A DNA stretch of 64,000 nucleotides from Neocallimastix lanati (nom. inval.) (taxonomy: Eukaryota; Neocallimastigomycota; Neocallimastigomycetes; Neocallimastigales; Neocallimastigaceae): the NCBI GenBank assembly GCA_016946835.1, contig JACVTC010000083.1:200001-264000 (forward strand). Direction: 5' to 3'. The notes under the pieces were generated by a model. It ran no database searches and was not told the DNA's origin. It saw nothing but the letters and a program-made list of their open reading frames with translations. Shown here in pieces: positions 11,748 to 25,258 of this stretch (positions are counted from its first letter, which is position 1; each line of letters begins with the position of its first letter). The position numbers were made by a program, and so were the translations under genes.

Positions 11748-13751
11748 ATGAGTCAATTAACAGTTATTAAGTTTTATTGTGATGATGAAATTAGAAGAGT
11801 TCCAATGAACAGAAGCTTAGGGGAATTAACGTATGAAAATGTTTAAAAAATTTACTAAATATGTAAGAATTTTCGGATGAATATTAATAATTATTTATTT
11901 AAATACAAAATAGCTATGATGAACTCTGTGTCATTGTCCAAAGAATCTGGAAATCAAAATTAAGTTCAGATATAAACAATCTTATTTTAAAGTATGTCGA
12001 TGACGAAGGTGACCAAATTTGTCTCGAAAATGATAATGATGTCAATCATGCTTTATCTTTCTCTTCCTGCTTGTATTTATTTAAATGTTTTTAATTACAT
12101 ATATATATATATTTATTAATTTGATATTAAATCAAAATTTATTAAAAAAAAATAATTTTATTCAAATTAATTATAAAATCTAAACAGAAAAATTCATATA
12201 TACGATAAAGAAACAATTCCAGTTAATTCAACATCTTTAATTCCGAACTTATCTTTAGAAGAAAAGTCTCTTGAATCTATTAAAAATGTTGTTAAAAGTT
12301 CTCGTGATACTTTAAATAAGATTATTGAACAATTAGAAAAAATTAAAGTAGAAACCCCAACTATAAATAAAAGTATGATAAATATATGAATAATCCTATA
12401 ATTTTATATTTCCTTCTTAAATTATTTAAAAGTCAAATGAATGAATATTTATAATTTTTAATTATAAAAAAATATAATAATCAAACGTATTAATATTTTT
12501 TATGATTGTATATATTCATTTTATTTTAAAGGTGAAAAAGAAATTAAGCCTCTTTCCGATGATGAGTTAAATGAATTCCTTGGTGATCAAAATAATGCTA
12601 TTAATTCTAATACTGAAGGTATAAATAAAATTATATTAATTAAATTAAAAATAATATTTTAAATTTTTTTAATGAAATCAAATATAAATTAATATTTATT
12701 TTTATATAATATATATTTATATGTATATATATTTATATATTTATATTTATATATTTATATTTATTTATATATTTATATATTTCAAGATATTACTACAACC
12801 CCAGCCGTAGCTGATCAAAACATTTCCTCTGGTCCTCTTTCTAGTAATATTAATACAAATACAGTTACCTCAACAACTGATCAATCAACTCATCAAAGTT
12901 CAGTAGTCCAAACACCAAATTCAATTCAACCAACTGGTACAGCTTCTCAACCACCAGTTCCTTCAACTTACAATCAAATATCAAATACTCCACAATTATC
13001 TCAACCATCAAACACCAATAACTTGAATACTCAAAATTACCCTTCATCAACTACCCCATATCAAGCCAATCAAAATACATCTCAAACAAACACTAATTCA
13101 ATGGGAACTTCTGGTAATCAACCTCCTTATCAAAAAACTAATTCTTACTCTAGTAATATGAATTCTCAAGCAACTAATCAAGCTTCTAACACTTCATCAG
13201 GTATGTATGCTTCTGCTCCACCACCAACTTATGGTAGTAGTTACTCAGCCACTACTCCAAATTCCCAATATGGAAGCACCACTACTACTTCTCAATATGG
13301 TACTACTACTACTACTACTACTACTAATGCTTCACAATATGGTAGTTCTACTGCTACTTCAGTTCCACCACCAACTTCATCATCTCAATATCCACCACCT
13401 TCTTCATCATCTCAGTACCCACCACCCACTTCATCTGCAACTTCTACAACTAACCAATATCCACCCACATCTTCCACCCCAGCCACTAATCCATCATTAT
13501 ATCAAAGATATCCCCAAACCCCAACTTATAATAACTCTAGCATGCCAGGATCCTCTGTTCCACCACCACCACAAGGTAGTACTTATTCTAATCAAAGTGT
13601 TCAAAAGCTCTATAGCTATAATAATCCTCCATATGGCCAAACTAATTCGACCACTTATGGCAATAGTCCATATGGAGCTTATAATAACAATCAAACTCAA
13701 AATTCATATTCAAGACCAAGTGGTTACGGTCAAAACAATTCATACTATTAA
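11748..13751 (+). CDS. TFG: TFG-like protein: PB1 domain, coiled coil, Pro/Gln/Tyr-rich tail
   Basis: Five exons (11748-11830, 11914-12072, 12188-12372, 12532-12618, 12787-13751) give 492 residues. Residues about 4-84 are a PB1 domain: DDEIRRVP, TYDELCVIVQRIWKSKL, then KYVDDEGDQICLENDNDV, the acidic OPCA motif. This order and wording closely match animal TFG. A short coiled coil follows at about 97-130 (LNKIIEQLEKIKVE). The rest is a disordered tail of repeats such as SSQYPPP, SQYGSTT and PYGQ. In animals TFG oligomerises through PB1 and its coiled coil and organises COPII carriers at ER exit sites; the tail drives condensate formation. The same role here is inference. The tail is coded with marked trinucleotide slippage (ACT)n. 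The start is the only ATG upstream of the PB1 domain in this exon. Confidence 0.85.
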
Positions 13752-15185
13752 ATAAAATAATAATGCTAATAATCTAATATTTTTTTTTTTTTAAAAAAAA
13801 AAAAGAATTAATTCCGTAATCAAAAATACAATTTTAGATTATATATATGACAGAAAACATATCATTATAGTTTAATTATATATATAAATAAATAATAATA
13901 TAAATAGCAATAATGATATTTAAAAATAAATTAAAAAAAAAAAATTGTATTTATTTAATAATTAAGCATTAAATGAGATATATACAATTTTAAATATGTT
14001 ATAAAAATTATAAAAATATAAAAATAACACTTTTATAATGTAAAATTTTTTTATATTCAAAATTAATATTTTTAATTGTAAAATATATATATATATATAT
14101 ATATATATTTTTAAAAAAAAGTATATCTATAATAAATTATATAAAATGAATAAATGAATTTTAAAATTTTAAAAATATATATATATATAAAAAAAAAAAG
14201 AAAGAAAGAAAAAATAGAAATAAATAAAAAAGAAAAATTGAAAGAAAAGAAAAAGAAAACTGCAGTATATATATAAAATTTAATTAAATAATATTTTTAA
14301 AAAAATAATTAATAAAATTTCATAATATATATATATATTTGTTTTATCTTTATTTTTTTTATTTAATTTATATTGATTTTGATTTTGATTTTTTATATTT
14401 TTTGTTTTTTAATTTATTAATCCTGCAATGAAATATATATTTTAATTTTTTAATTTATTATTATATTATACAAATAGTATTATAATGAAATTATAATAAA
14501 AGTAATTATTAAAAATGTCAAGTATAATAATAATTTTATTATTTAATTTTATAAAATTATTATTTATAAAACTAATAGTAACAAAGAGAATGTTTTAATA
14601 AATAAATATATATATTAAATTATAAATTTAGTGTATTAGCATTTTTATTCTATATTAATTGATAATAATTGAACTAAAATTATTTCTACTAATAATATAT
14701 ATATATTTTTTTTATTAGGAATAAATATTGAAAGAAACTATTAATATTATTGTTTTTTAAATTTAATGATGCATTTAAATAATAAATAATAAATAAATAA
14801 ATGATTTTGTTATTAATATTACTTTTATATAATTAAAAATAAAATAAAACCCTTTAAAATAGAATAAGATAATTAAATGGAGATAAATAATTAAAATATT
14901 ATTAAATAATAATATGTTAATATTTTTCATATTTGATTATATCGTTAAAAAATTCATTATATAAAATTTACAAAATAAAATATTATCATAAAACTTTTAA
15001 TTTTTCAATAGTTATTATCATATTTAATAGAGTTGTTTTATATAATGAATGAAAATATTTTTAGTGTAATTGGAATAAAGTATTATCATTATTAACCTAA
15101 ATTATTAGTAAAATATGAAAGTAATTATATTTTTAAATAATAATAGAAATAAATTAAATCTATTTTACTTTTTTTTATAAAATAC
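13752..15185. other. Gene-free A+T-rich DNA after the TFG-like gene
   Basis: No gene seen. Short AT dinucleotide tracts (for example near 14085-14108) and poly-A/T runs dominate. Confidence 0.6.
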
Positions 15186-15325
15186 TAAAACATTTTCTAA
15201 TGTTACATCCAAGGAGGTCACTTTATTCTTATTTGAGGTATTTAATAGATAGAGTACTCCTCAAATGATGGTGATAAATAATGGTGGTGAAAAATTTTGT
15301 TCTGATTATACATAAATACTGTAAA
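15186..15325 (+). pseudogene. Scrap of a possible Ty3/gypsy integrase
   Basis: A short less A+T-rich patch. In one frame, broken by a stop, it reads FNR*STPQMMVINNGGEKF. This resembles the integrase core (fGTPxxivtDNGxEF) with the catalytic Asp changed to Asn. The preceding frame (RRSLYSYLR) fits the usual upstream strand loosely. It is too short for certainty. Confidence 0.35.
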
Positions 15326-15854
15326 GATTGATTAAATAAATATAAAAAAAATTAATATAAAAAAAAAATTATTAAACAAAATATGTTAGTTACAGTTATA
15401 GTGATATTTATATATATATAACCCATATAAAAATTAATTATTTAAATAAATTTATAAATAGTAGTAACTTTAGTAAAAACTTTGTGTAATAAATTTATTT
15501 CTTATTAGAATGAATTCAAAGTAAAATAAAAATTTTTAAGCATTCTTTTAAATTTTTTTTTTATCCTTTTCATCCTTCTTTGTAAATAAATCTTTCTGAT
15601 TTATTTAGGTAATAAATCAATCCAAAAAATTCATAAAAAGGTTAACTTTTATCTAAGTTTATAATAAAAAATTTTGTACATGCTTCGAACTTTTGTACAT
15701 TTCCAAATTTTTCATTGTAAAGTTTCTAAAATATAAATTATATTAGGTATTCATATTTTTTTTTCTTATAAATTTAAATTTTATTATTAAAGAATTTAAT
15801 ATTTTGAAGATTTAAAAACTTTTGACCAATCAAACTTCAATTATCATAGTTTTA

Positions 15855-15888
<34 letters not shown>

Positions 15889-16057
15889 TTTATTATAAAA
15901 AAATTATTTAAAAAATTTTTTTTTTAAAATTGATATATATATAATAATATATATATTTTTTAAAATTTTAGTTATATATATATATTTTTTCTTTCTTTTT
16001 TCTTTTCTTTTTTTTTCTTTTTTTTTTTTTATATTTAAAATTTAATTAAATTTGAAA
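15326..16057. other. Upstream region of the RPA34-like gene
   Basis: A+T-rich, with a 22-T run at about 15870-15891 and pyrimidine-rich (CTTT)n at 15988-16030 just before the start codon. No gene seen. Confidence 0.5.
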
Positions 16058-16462
16058 ATGTCTACCGAATTATCTAAAGTAAATTTAACAACGTATTTTA
16101 ATGAAAAAAATATTAGAAAGAATAAGAAACAGTAAAAGCGAAATTAATATAGAAATTGAAATTTAATAGAAATATATATATATATTTAATGAAATAATTA
16201 AAATTACAATTTTCAATGAATTTTTGGAAGAATACTTATTATTCAAAATTTTTATTAGTATTATTACTGTTTTAAAATTTCATTATGTTATATTAATGAG
16301 GAGCGAAGAGAAAAAGAAAAAATAAACAGAGTTTTATACTATTTGCGTTATCTACTTATTTAATTTTCAAATTTTAATTGAAATCTTGAAATCAAATTTC
16401 CAAAATTTTTTAAATTATATGAATTTTATTTTATTTTATTTTATTTTATTTTATTTTATTTG

Positions 16463-16493
<31 letters not shown>

Positions 16494-17670
16494 TTTTAAA
16501 AAAAAAAATTAAAAATAAAATTATAATTTTAATTAAAAATTAAAGAATATAAAGAAGTTATAATGTATATTTTTTTTTTATTATATAGTAAAATGTATTA
16601 TTGAAGCTAAAATATAAAATACATGAATCTTAATTTATTTTTACTATTGAAAAAAATATATATATTAATCTGTATCAATAATATATAAATATAAATTTTA
16701 GGAAACTATCTCTAGTTCAGAAAGTGAATATTCTGATAGTGATGCTGAAATGGAAACTGGAAATGCGTAATATATATATATTATATATTTTCTATTAATT
16801 ATTTATGAATTAAATATTTAATAATAAATTTCTTGTCTTTACTATTTTTATATTATTAAATTATATTATATTAATTTTTTATTATTATTTTTTTTTTTTT
16901 TAAAAAAATTATAATTAATTAATAATATTAAAAGTACTTACAAACCACCATACGGTTATTCAAAAGAAAATGTTTTTGTAAATAAAAAATCTTCTCCATT
17001 TGAAGTTTCAAAATTAAAGAATAAGGAATTATTCCTTATTAGAGTACCAGTCGATGTAATTTATTAATTTTTTTTAAAAATTAATCTAAATTATATTAAT
17101 TCAATACCTATATAATATTATTCATAACTTTAAATAATATAATAACATATATTATTATTATTATTATTATTTATAAAATAATATTATCTTTTTTTTTTTT
17201 TTCTTCAAAATTTATATATATATATATATAAATTATTTTTATTTTAAATATTATATATATCATATAAAAGATTCCAGATAATGTTCTTGATGGATTAACT
17301 ATAAAGATTGGTGATAATATTCATGAAAATAAAGCATTAAGTAAATTTGAAATTGAAGGAAAAAAAAATGAAAAAAATGAATATGGTATTTACCAAGTCA
17401 GTAATAAACAAAATTCTGATATGACTCAATTAAGTTGTATTATTCCAGAACATAAAGAAAAAAATGATGATGGTACTCTTGTAATAAGTTAGTATTAATA
17501 AATATATATATATTTTATTTTTATTTATTTTATTTTATTATTTTTTTCTATATTATCTTATTGAAATAAAAATATATTAATAAAATAACTTTTACTTCCA
17601 TAATATTATATATATACATATAATATATTTTTATATTTTTATTTAATTATAATTTCAATATTATTAAATG

Positions 17671-17702
<32 letters not shown>

Positions 17703-17708
17703 AATTAT

Positions 17709-17760
<52 letters not shown>

Positions 17761-18455
17761 AACAAAAAACAAAAAACAAAACAAAACAAAATTACAAAAA
17801 ACAAAAAAAAAAAACTAAAATAAAATAAAAGCCGATAAGCCATTCTCACGTTTCTTTGTTGTTAAACCAATGGAAAAGTTACCAACCACTGAAGAATTAA
17901 AAGAAGCAGGTTCAGCTATTAAAAATTTACCATTTCAAATGCGTAAACAACCTGAAGGTTTATCTATGAGTTTTACTCCATATGGATTCAATACTGGTAA
18001 ATATTAAAGAATTATAATATAAAAAGTATATGTAAACTTTTACTATATATTTATTTATTGTATATTTAAAAATAAAAATAATAAATATATATAAATAATA
18101 ATGAATATATAAAATACTAATTATGTTTGAAATAATTTACATATATATATATATATATATATTTTTTTTTTATAATTTATATGTATTTAAATTTAAATAA
18201 TATTTTTCTTTTATATTTATATTTATATTTATATATAATTAATAATTAGAAAATGAACCTTTAATTGAATCATTATCTAGATATGAAAAATACAATATGA
18301 ATAGTAAGAAGGGAAAGAAGGATAAAAAGGAAAAATCAGATAAGAAAGAAAAGTCAGAAAAGAAAGATAAATCAAAGAAAGATAAATCAAAGAAGAGAAA
18401 TAGAGATGAAAATGATAAAAAGTCATCTAACAAGAAGAAGAAGGAACAAAAGTAA
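16058..18455 (+). CDS. RPA34: RNA polymerase I subunit A34.5 (RPA34/CD3EAP family)
   Basis: Six exons (16058-16078, 16702-16766, 16935-17055, 17271-17487, 17832-17996, 18250-18455) give 264 residues. The first exon codes only seven residues (MSTELSK) before a 623-bp intron. An acidic/serine stretch (SSSESEYSDSDAEME) leads into a dimerisation-type domain (FEVSKLKNKELFLIRVPVD). A conserved family segment follows (KPFSRFFVVKP, then GLSMSFTPYGF), and the protein ends in a Lys-rich tail (KKDKSKKDKSKKR). This order of acidic start, TFIIF-beta-like core and basic tail is that of A34.5. In yeast that subunit pairs with A49, aids elongation and Pol I recruitment in the nucleolus, and its tail binds rDNA factors. 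It converges on MCM2 (3' ends about 1.3 kb apart). Identity is good for a fast-evolving family. Confidence 0.82.
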
Positions 18456-18486
18456 ATTTGATTATAAATAATAGATATATATACTT

Positions 18487-18518
<32 letters not shown>

Positions 18519-19236
18519 TTTTTTTTTTCTTTATTTTTTATTTTTTATTTTACTTTTTTTATCTTAAGAATTATTTATTAATATATTGAAAAACAAAAAG
18601 AAAAAAAAATTCAATAATAATTAATAATAGCAATGATAATAATAATAACAGAAAAAGAGAGAATGAGAATGAGAAAAGAGATGAAATGAAATGGGAAAAA
18701 TAAACAAATAATAAAAAAATAAAAAATAAAATAAAAAAAAAAAAAAAAATAAAAAGTAAAAATATTATATATATATATTAATTTAATAAAATTATAGTAA
18801 TGATTATTACTAATCTTATAATTATCATTATAATTTAAATAGTAAATAAGAATCTTTTAAAAATTTGTTTTATATATCTATATTTATATGTATATCTCTT
18901 CTCTTTTTCTTTCTTGTTTTTTAATTAGATTTTATTTTTTAATTTTTTTAAAATTTTATTTCAATATTTATCTTAATTTTTTTTTTTTTCTTTTTTTAAA
19001 TTTATTTAAAATTTTATTTTAGTTTAAAAAATTTTCTTTTTCTTTTTTTTTTATTTTTTCCTTCATAATTATTATAGAAATTAATTATATTTAATTATAT
19101 TCATTTTTTATTGTAAATTTATAAAATAAAATAAAATGAAATGAAATAAAATAAATTAAAAAAAAAAAAATTTTTTTTGAAGATATTAAATTAATAGAAT
19201 TTAATAATATAAAAATATTAATAAAAATTATATATA

Positions 19237-19268
<32 letters not shown>

Positions 19269-19594
19269 CTAGGAGTAAACTATATTTAATAATATTAATT
19301 AGAAAAATATATATATATGAAAATAAGATATATATATATATTTATAGAATATTTCAAATGATTTAAAAAATATAAAAATTTTAATATATATTGGTTTATT
19401 TACATAATTTATTTTGCAAATTATATATATTTATTTATTAATTTATTTATTTAAAAAAAATTTTTTTTTTTTGTTGATTGTTTGCTTGATACTTTAAATA
19501 AAAATTAAAAATACAATTAAAAATACTGAAAAAAAAAATATAATATATTTATACTTTTTTTTATTAGATAATATATAATAAATAAAATAAGTAA

Positions 19595-19628
<34 letters not shown>

Positions 19629-19768
19629 AGGTAAATTATAAAAATATTAAAAATTCTTATTATAACACAATTTATAATAAAATAAATATATTTTTTTATA
19701 TTTTAAAAAAACTATATTAGAAAATAACATTTGATAAAAACACCTATTTTATTTATTTAATTTATCTT
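18456..19768. other. Convergent intergenic region between RPA34 and MCM2
   Basis: 3' flanks of two convergent genes. Only poly-A/T runs (for example 28 T at 19238-19265), AT dinucleotides and purine-rich stretches are visible. Both transcripts must end here, but no distinct terminator or poly(A) signal can be singled out in such A+T-rich DNA. Confidence 0.5.
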
Positions 19769-21391
19769 CTATCTTCTGGAGATAACTCTTAAAACCTTTA
19801 ATATTAATTTATTGGTACTATCATATTTGAATCCATTTTCCTTAAATATTTTACTTGAATAGAAACTGTGTATATTTTGAATATTCATTTCCTTAGCCTT
19901 TATATATATATATATATTTATTATTATCAATAATTATTAAAATTAATTATATATATATATATATATATAAATATGGATATTTTATTCATAACTTTTAAAT
20001 ATTTTGGAATAAATAAATATTTCTTACCTTAATTTCAAAAACTTCTGAATCGATTTGAACATCATTTGGTAATTCAGAAGTACCTTCACGATAACTGTAT
20101 AAACGTAATTGTTCTTTTACTAAAGTCATTAAGATATGGTATAATAATTCATCATTATCACTACTGTATCCAATATATTTGGCAAAATGCTATTTTTAAT
20201 AAATCGAGAGTGACATAAGATTACAATAAATATATAAATGGATCAATAATTAAATAAATAAGTAAATACATTAATATATAAATTTATAAATATATAAACA
20301 TATAAACATATAAATAAAAATATAAAATATGTAATTATTTTAATATAGGGATTCAATTATATATTTAATACATATTATAAATTATAAATAATTATACTAT
20401 AAATGTCTTTATTTATTTATTTATTTATTTATTATTATTATTATTACCTTTCTCATTGATTTAGTAACAGAGTACTTTTGAGCATTGATGAAACTATTTA
20501 ATAAAACGCTAGTGGCTAAATTAACATCTTCAGGTAAAACATAATCTCTAAGATGCATACGAGCATGAGCTTCTGACATACGAACAATAGATTCTAAATG
20601 TCTTAAAGTAATTGGAATACTATCACCAACCATAGAAGCACGACGAAGATCAGCATATAAACTAGAAATTTTATCTTGGTCAAGTGATTCTATTTTTACA
20701 TGAACCTTATCTCTTGCGTACATAATATACTTTTTTAATAAATCTTGTGGAATAATCTATAGAAAAATAAAAATTATAAAATAAAATAAAATAAAATAAA
20801 ATAAAATAAAAATAAAATAAAAATAACAAAAACCATTATACAATATAATTAATATTATTTTGAATGAATTAAATAAATAATAATATTATTATTAATTCTA
20901 TTACTAATAATACTAATTTTAATACTAATAATACAAATACAAATAATACAAATACTAATAATAAAAATAATAATAAAATGAATAATTTTATTTGTATATA
21001 TAAACAAATTTTATATCATATATATTAATATTTTTAAAATGCATGGGTAACCTACATCTGGATCAACAGTATCAGTAGTTTCTTCCATATCATCATCTGT
21101 AAATAACGGATGACTTCTGACATGACTATCAACTACAAATTTTGCTAACATACCATCTGCTAAAGGATCAACATTATCCTTAACAACACATAATACATCA
21201 AAACGTGAAAGAATTGGTTCTGTTAATTCAACATTTTGGGAAAATGGAATTTGTGAATTGTATCTACCACGAATTGGGTTAGCAGCAGCAATAACAGCAC
21301 AACGGGCAGATAATGTTGTTACAATACCTGCCTTTGAAATAGAAATTGTTTGTTGTTCCATAGCTTCGTGAATACTCGTTCTTTTATTTTA

Positions 21392-21424
<33 letters not shown>

Positions 21425-24400
21425 TTATAAAATAAAAATTATAATATTAATATTAATATTAATATTAATATATTTATATATATTTTTTTTTATTCGTTTA
21501 TTTACTTTAAATAAAAATTCATTTTCATAAATATAAATATATTCTATATATTTATATTTATTTATGTATTTATTTCACTTTATTTTATTTAAAGAGAATA
21601 AAAAAGAAAGAAAACAAAACACCACAAAACTAAAAAAAGAAATAAAAGTTACCTGTCAGCATCATTCATTTTATCGAATTCATCAATAAGACAAACCCCT
21701 TTATCTGCTAAAACTAAAGCACCACCTTCTAAAGTCCATTCTCTTGTAATTGGATCTCTTCTAACAGAAGCAGTTAAACCGACAGCGGAAGCACCTTGAC
21801 CGGTAGTATAAACAGCTCTATGAGCAGTTTTTTCCACATATTTTAAAAATTGAGACTTAGCGGTACCTGGATCACCAAGCATTAATACATTAATATCACC
21901 ACGAATTCTATGCTTTCCAGCTGGATTCTTTGGGGTACCACCAAACATTGATAAAGCAATAGCTGTTTTTATATCCTCATGACCATAAATAGAAGGTGCA
22001 ATACTTTTAATTATCTATATATATATATAATTTAATAATGGAAATAAAATAAATAATATGATCATAATAAATAATAATAAAATAATATTAAAATTATTTA
22101 ATATACATTTTTATATAAATAGTATTTTTTTGTTAAAATTTTTTTAATTTTGTACTTTAAATATATATATTTAAAATAAATAAATAAAAAAAAAAAAAAA
22201 AAAATACTATATATTATTTACTCTTTTACTAATTCTTTCATCTTTAGATAATTTCAATATTTCTTTTTTATCGTCTTCAGTTAATCTGAAACTAGCAAAT
22301 ATATCTTGCTTTTTAGAAATATAATTAGCTTCAATGATAGTAGCAAATACTGGGAAACCATTCTTAGTATTTAATGCTGCATCAAAGTTATTACGATATA
22401 TACCAGTTACTTCCTATTTTATTTAAATAATATATATTAATTACAAGCATATTTTAATTATTTATTATTTTATTTTATTTTTATCTTATTTATTTATTTA
22501 TTATTATTATCACTATTTTTGTTTAAATACATAAATTTATTTTACTTATTCATTTTTTTTCATTAACACATATTGTATATTTATAACTTACAACTTCTTC
22601 ACCTGGTCTTGCAGAATCAATTAAATCCCATAATAAAATAACTTCACGATGACGTGGAAGTCTACCAGCAGGAACAGATCCTGGACTCTCTTGAAGAGTC
22701 ATTTTTTGGTAGTTTCTATAGATAGTCTTTAAAAAATGAAGTAAAATAGAAAAGAATATAAAATATAATAAAATAAAATAACATAAAAATAAATAAATAA
22801 ATAAATAAATAATTTTCAATGTAATTCTTATTTTTATCTTTATAAAGAAACTATATTATTAAAAAATAATTTTTTTTTTTAAAATCTTTTTACTTGTTCT
22901 GAATTGACATTGAAGGGTCCCTTAGAGGAACATGCTGGACAATTTTTAATTCTAATTTCATTAGTGGTATCTTGATAAAATGGTCCAATTAAAGCTCCGC
23001 ATTTAGCACAATCATATTTAACATATTTAAGTTGGGAAAATACACCTGTACGACGTGTAACAACACCAGAAACTCTTACTAAACAATTTAAATGATTTTG
23101 TCTATTATAGTTTTAAAGTTATTTATATTTTTAATAATTATAATTATAATATATATATATATTAAATTAGAATAATATAATTAAAAATTAAATAACATTA
23201 GTTTTATATTATTTTTAATCTTTTTAATCTATTAATATATATATTAATTATTGTTATTTTTTTCCCATACCTTAAATCACGTAAAGAATCATTTGATGGT
23301 AAATCTGTAATTCTTACATGAATTTCACTTTTAATTCTTTCATATCCTTCATAAATTGAATTAACAACTTCAAAGGCGACGTTATCAAAAATTTTTAATA
23401 CTTCTAAAGGTGAATTTGCTAAAAATACAGATAAAACTGGTTTTCTTAAACTAAGATGTTCAAAAGAAACTTCTAAACTTTCACCGTTAGCTTCACACAT
23501 TTCTTTCATCTTTTGACCATAAACAGATTCACCTTTTTCGTTAATATAAGTAGTTAAGAAATCATGAAATTCTCTTTTAATTGCTTGACGTGGACCTTCC
23601 ATAGCAATCCATTCTTCAAGTGAGTGTCCTTTAATATCTTTTAAAGATTCTAATGATGGAGCTGGGATCTGTAATTAATATAATTTTTAAAAAATATTTA
23701 TATAATTAATTGATTAATATTAAAGGTATAAATATATTTTTTTAAAAAAAACAGAAACAACTTAATTATATATATATTATGAATGATGATTACTTCATTA
23801 TCAACAAGCATATCATCATAGGCTTCATCAGCTTGATGTCTTCTTCTTCTTACAAGCATTGATGTCATATCATCATCATCATCTAAAATTTTCATCATAA
23901 ATTAGAATTTTAACAAAATAAAATAAAAATAAATAAATAAATAAATTAAAAAAAAAAAAAAAAATAATTATTGATTTTTATTCATTACTATAACTATTAT
24001 TACTATTATCATTATTTTTTTTAAAAAAAATAAAAAAATAAAATTTTTATTGTATTTTTTTCTTTTTATTTTATTTTATTTTTAAATACCATCAATAAAA
24101 GCTGCTGGAAGACGTCCTTCAAGTCTAGCTCTTTCTCTATCTCTTTTTCTAAGTTTAGCATCTACTACAGCTCTTTCACCAATATCAAGCTCATTATATT
24201 CTGTATCATCAATATTATCTGATTCATAGTGATCTTTCCGAGCGTTCTCTCGATAATCCCTATTAATTTAATGTGAAATGAATTATAATTGTATAATTTT
24301 ATATTTTTATAAATTAATAATAATAATAATATATATATTTAATAATTTAATTAGTAATTATAAAATTTCTTGTAAAATATATATATATATTTTTTTATAA

Positions 24401-25065
24401 TTTTGTTAATATATATAAGCTTTCTTTATTATTATCATTACTTTTCCATATTTTCACCAAATAAATCAACACCTTCATCGTCTTCAAGTTCGTCATCATC
24501 TGGTAAATCTTGATATTCTGATGGTAATTCATTAACTTCAAAATCACTATCTTCAGAAAATGGAGGTAAATCTGTTGTTGGTGGTGGTGAACTTTGAGAA
24601 TCTATACGTGGGCTAGAAGTTGACTCTAAGTCATCTCTAGTTCTTTTATTATTTCTACTAGACTAATAATTAAAATAAAAATATTTATAATTAATATATT
24701 TTTATATTAAATAAATTGCTTATTTTTATTATTAAATACAATTTAATAAAAAAAATTTCAAATTAAATGAAAACAATAAAATAGTTAATTTAAATAATTG
24801 AAATTTTAATTAATAAAGAATAATAAAAATTTTAATTATTTTCACATTTGAAATTCGATTAAAAATAAATTATAAATTATAAATTATATATAATTTAATT
24901 TAATTTAACTTAATTTAATTTAATTATTTTATATTTTTTTAAATGGAATTCATTTGGTATTATTTATTTTATATGCATTAATTACTTAAATAAATATATA
25001 ATAATTAATATTGATTTATTTAAAGAAGGATGAAATTGAAATTTCCAATTTTGAATTCAATTTTA

Positions 25066-25102
<37 letters not shown>

Positions 25103-25258
25103 TTGTTATAAATCAATTTTGATGAATCACTTAAGATATTATTTCTTTTTTTTTATTTAAAATTTTATAAATTTCTAATTTTAAAATATATTTTAAAATA
25201 GAAAAATGTTTCTTTTTCTTTTTCTTTTTTTATTTTTTAATTAAAAAATTATTACCAT
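19769..25258 (-). CDS. MCM2: DNA replication licensing factor MCM2
   Basis: Subunit 2 of the MCM2-7 replicative helicase in the nucleus. I rebuild 13 exons with consistent phases: 25258-25256, 24662-24442, 24259-24090, 23882-23794, 23668-23271, 23101-22894, 22726-22592, 22413-22222, 22014-21653, 21380-21056, 20756-20448, 20189-20028, 19897-19769. The product is 900 residues, matching the family (868 in yeast, 904 in human). The N-terminus has the acidic histone-binding region with DLPPFSED. The zinc finger is CAKC ... CPAC (about 325-350) followed by GPFNVN, typical of MCM2. Walker A is GDPGTAKSQ (about 519), Walker [10 protein letters not shown] (about 580), arginine finger LSRFD (about 651). 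C-terminal sensor/winged-helix parts follow. The first exon would be only ATG, spliced over a 591-bp intron. This is inferred, since no in-frame Met lies upstream in the second exon. Everything downstream is certain. Confidence 0.95.

Noticed and set aside
13207-13755. Leu/His-rich open frame overlapping the TFG-like gene
   Set aside because: It is a second frame of the Pro/Gln/Tyr-rich exon. The PB1-containing frame with spliced exons explains the region.
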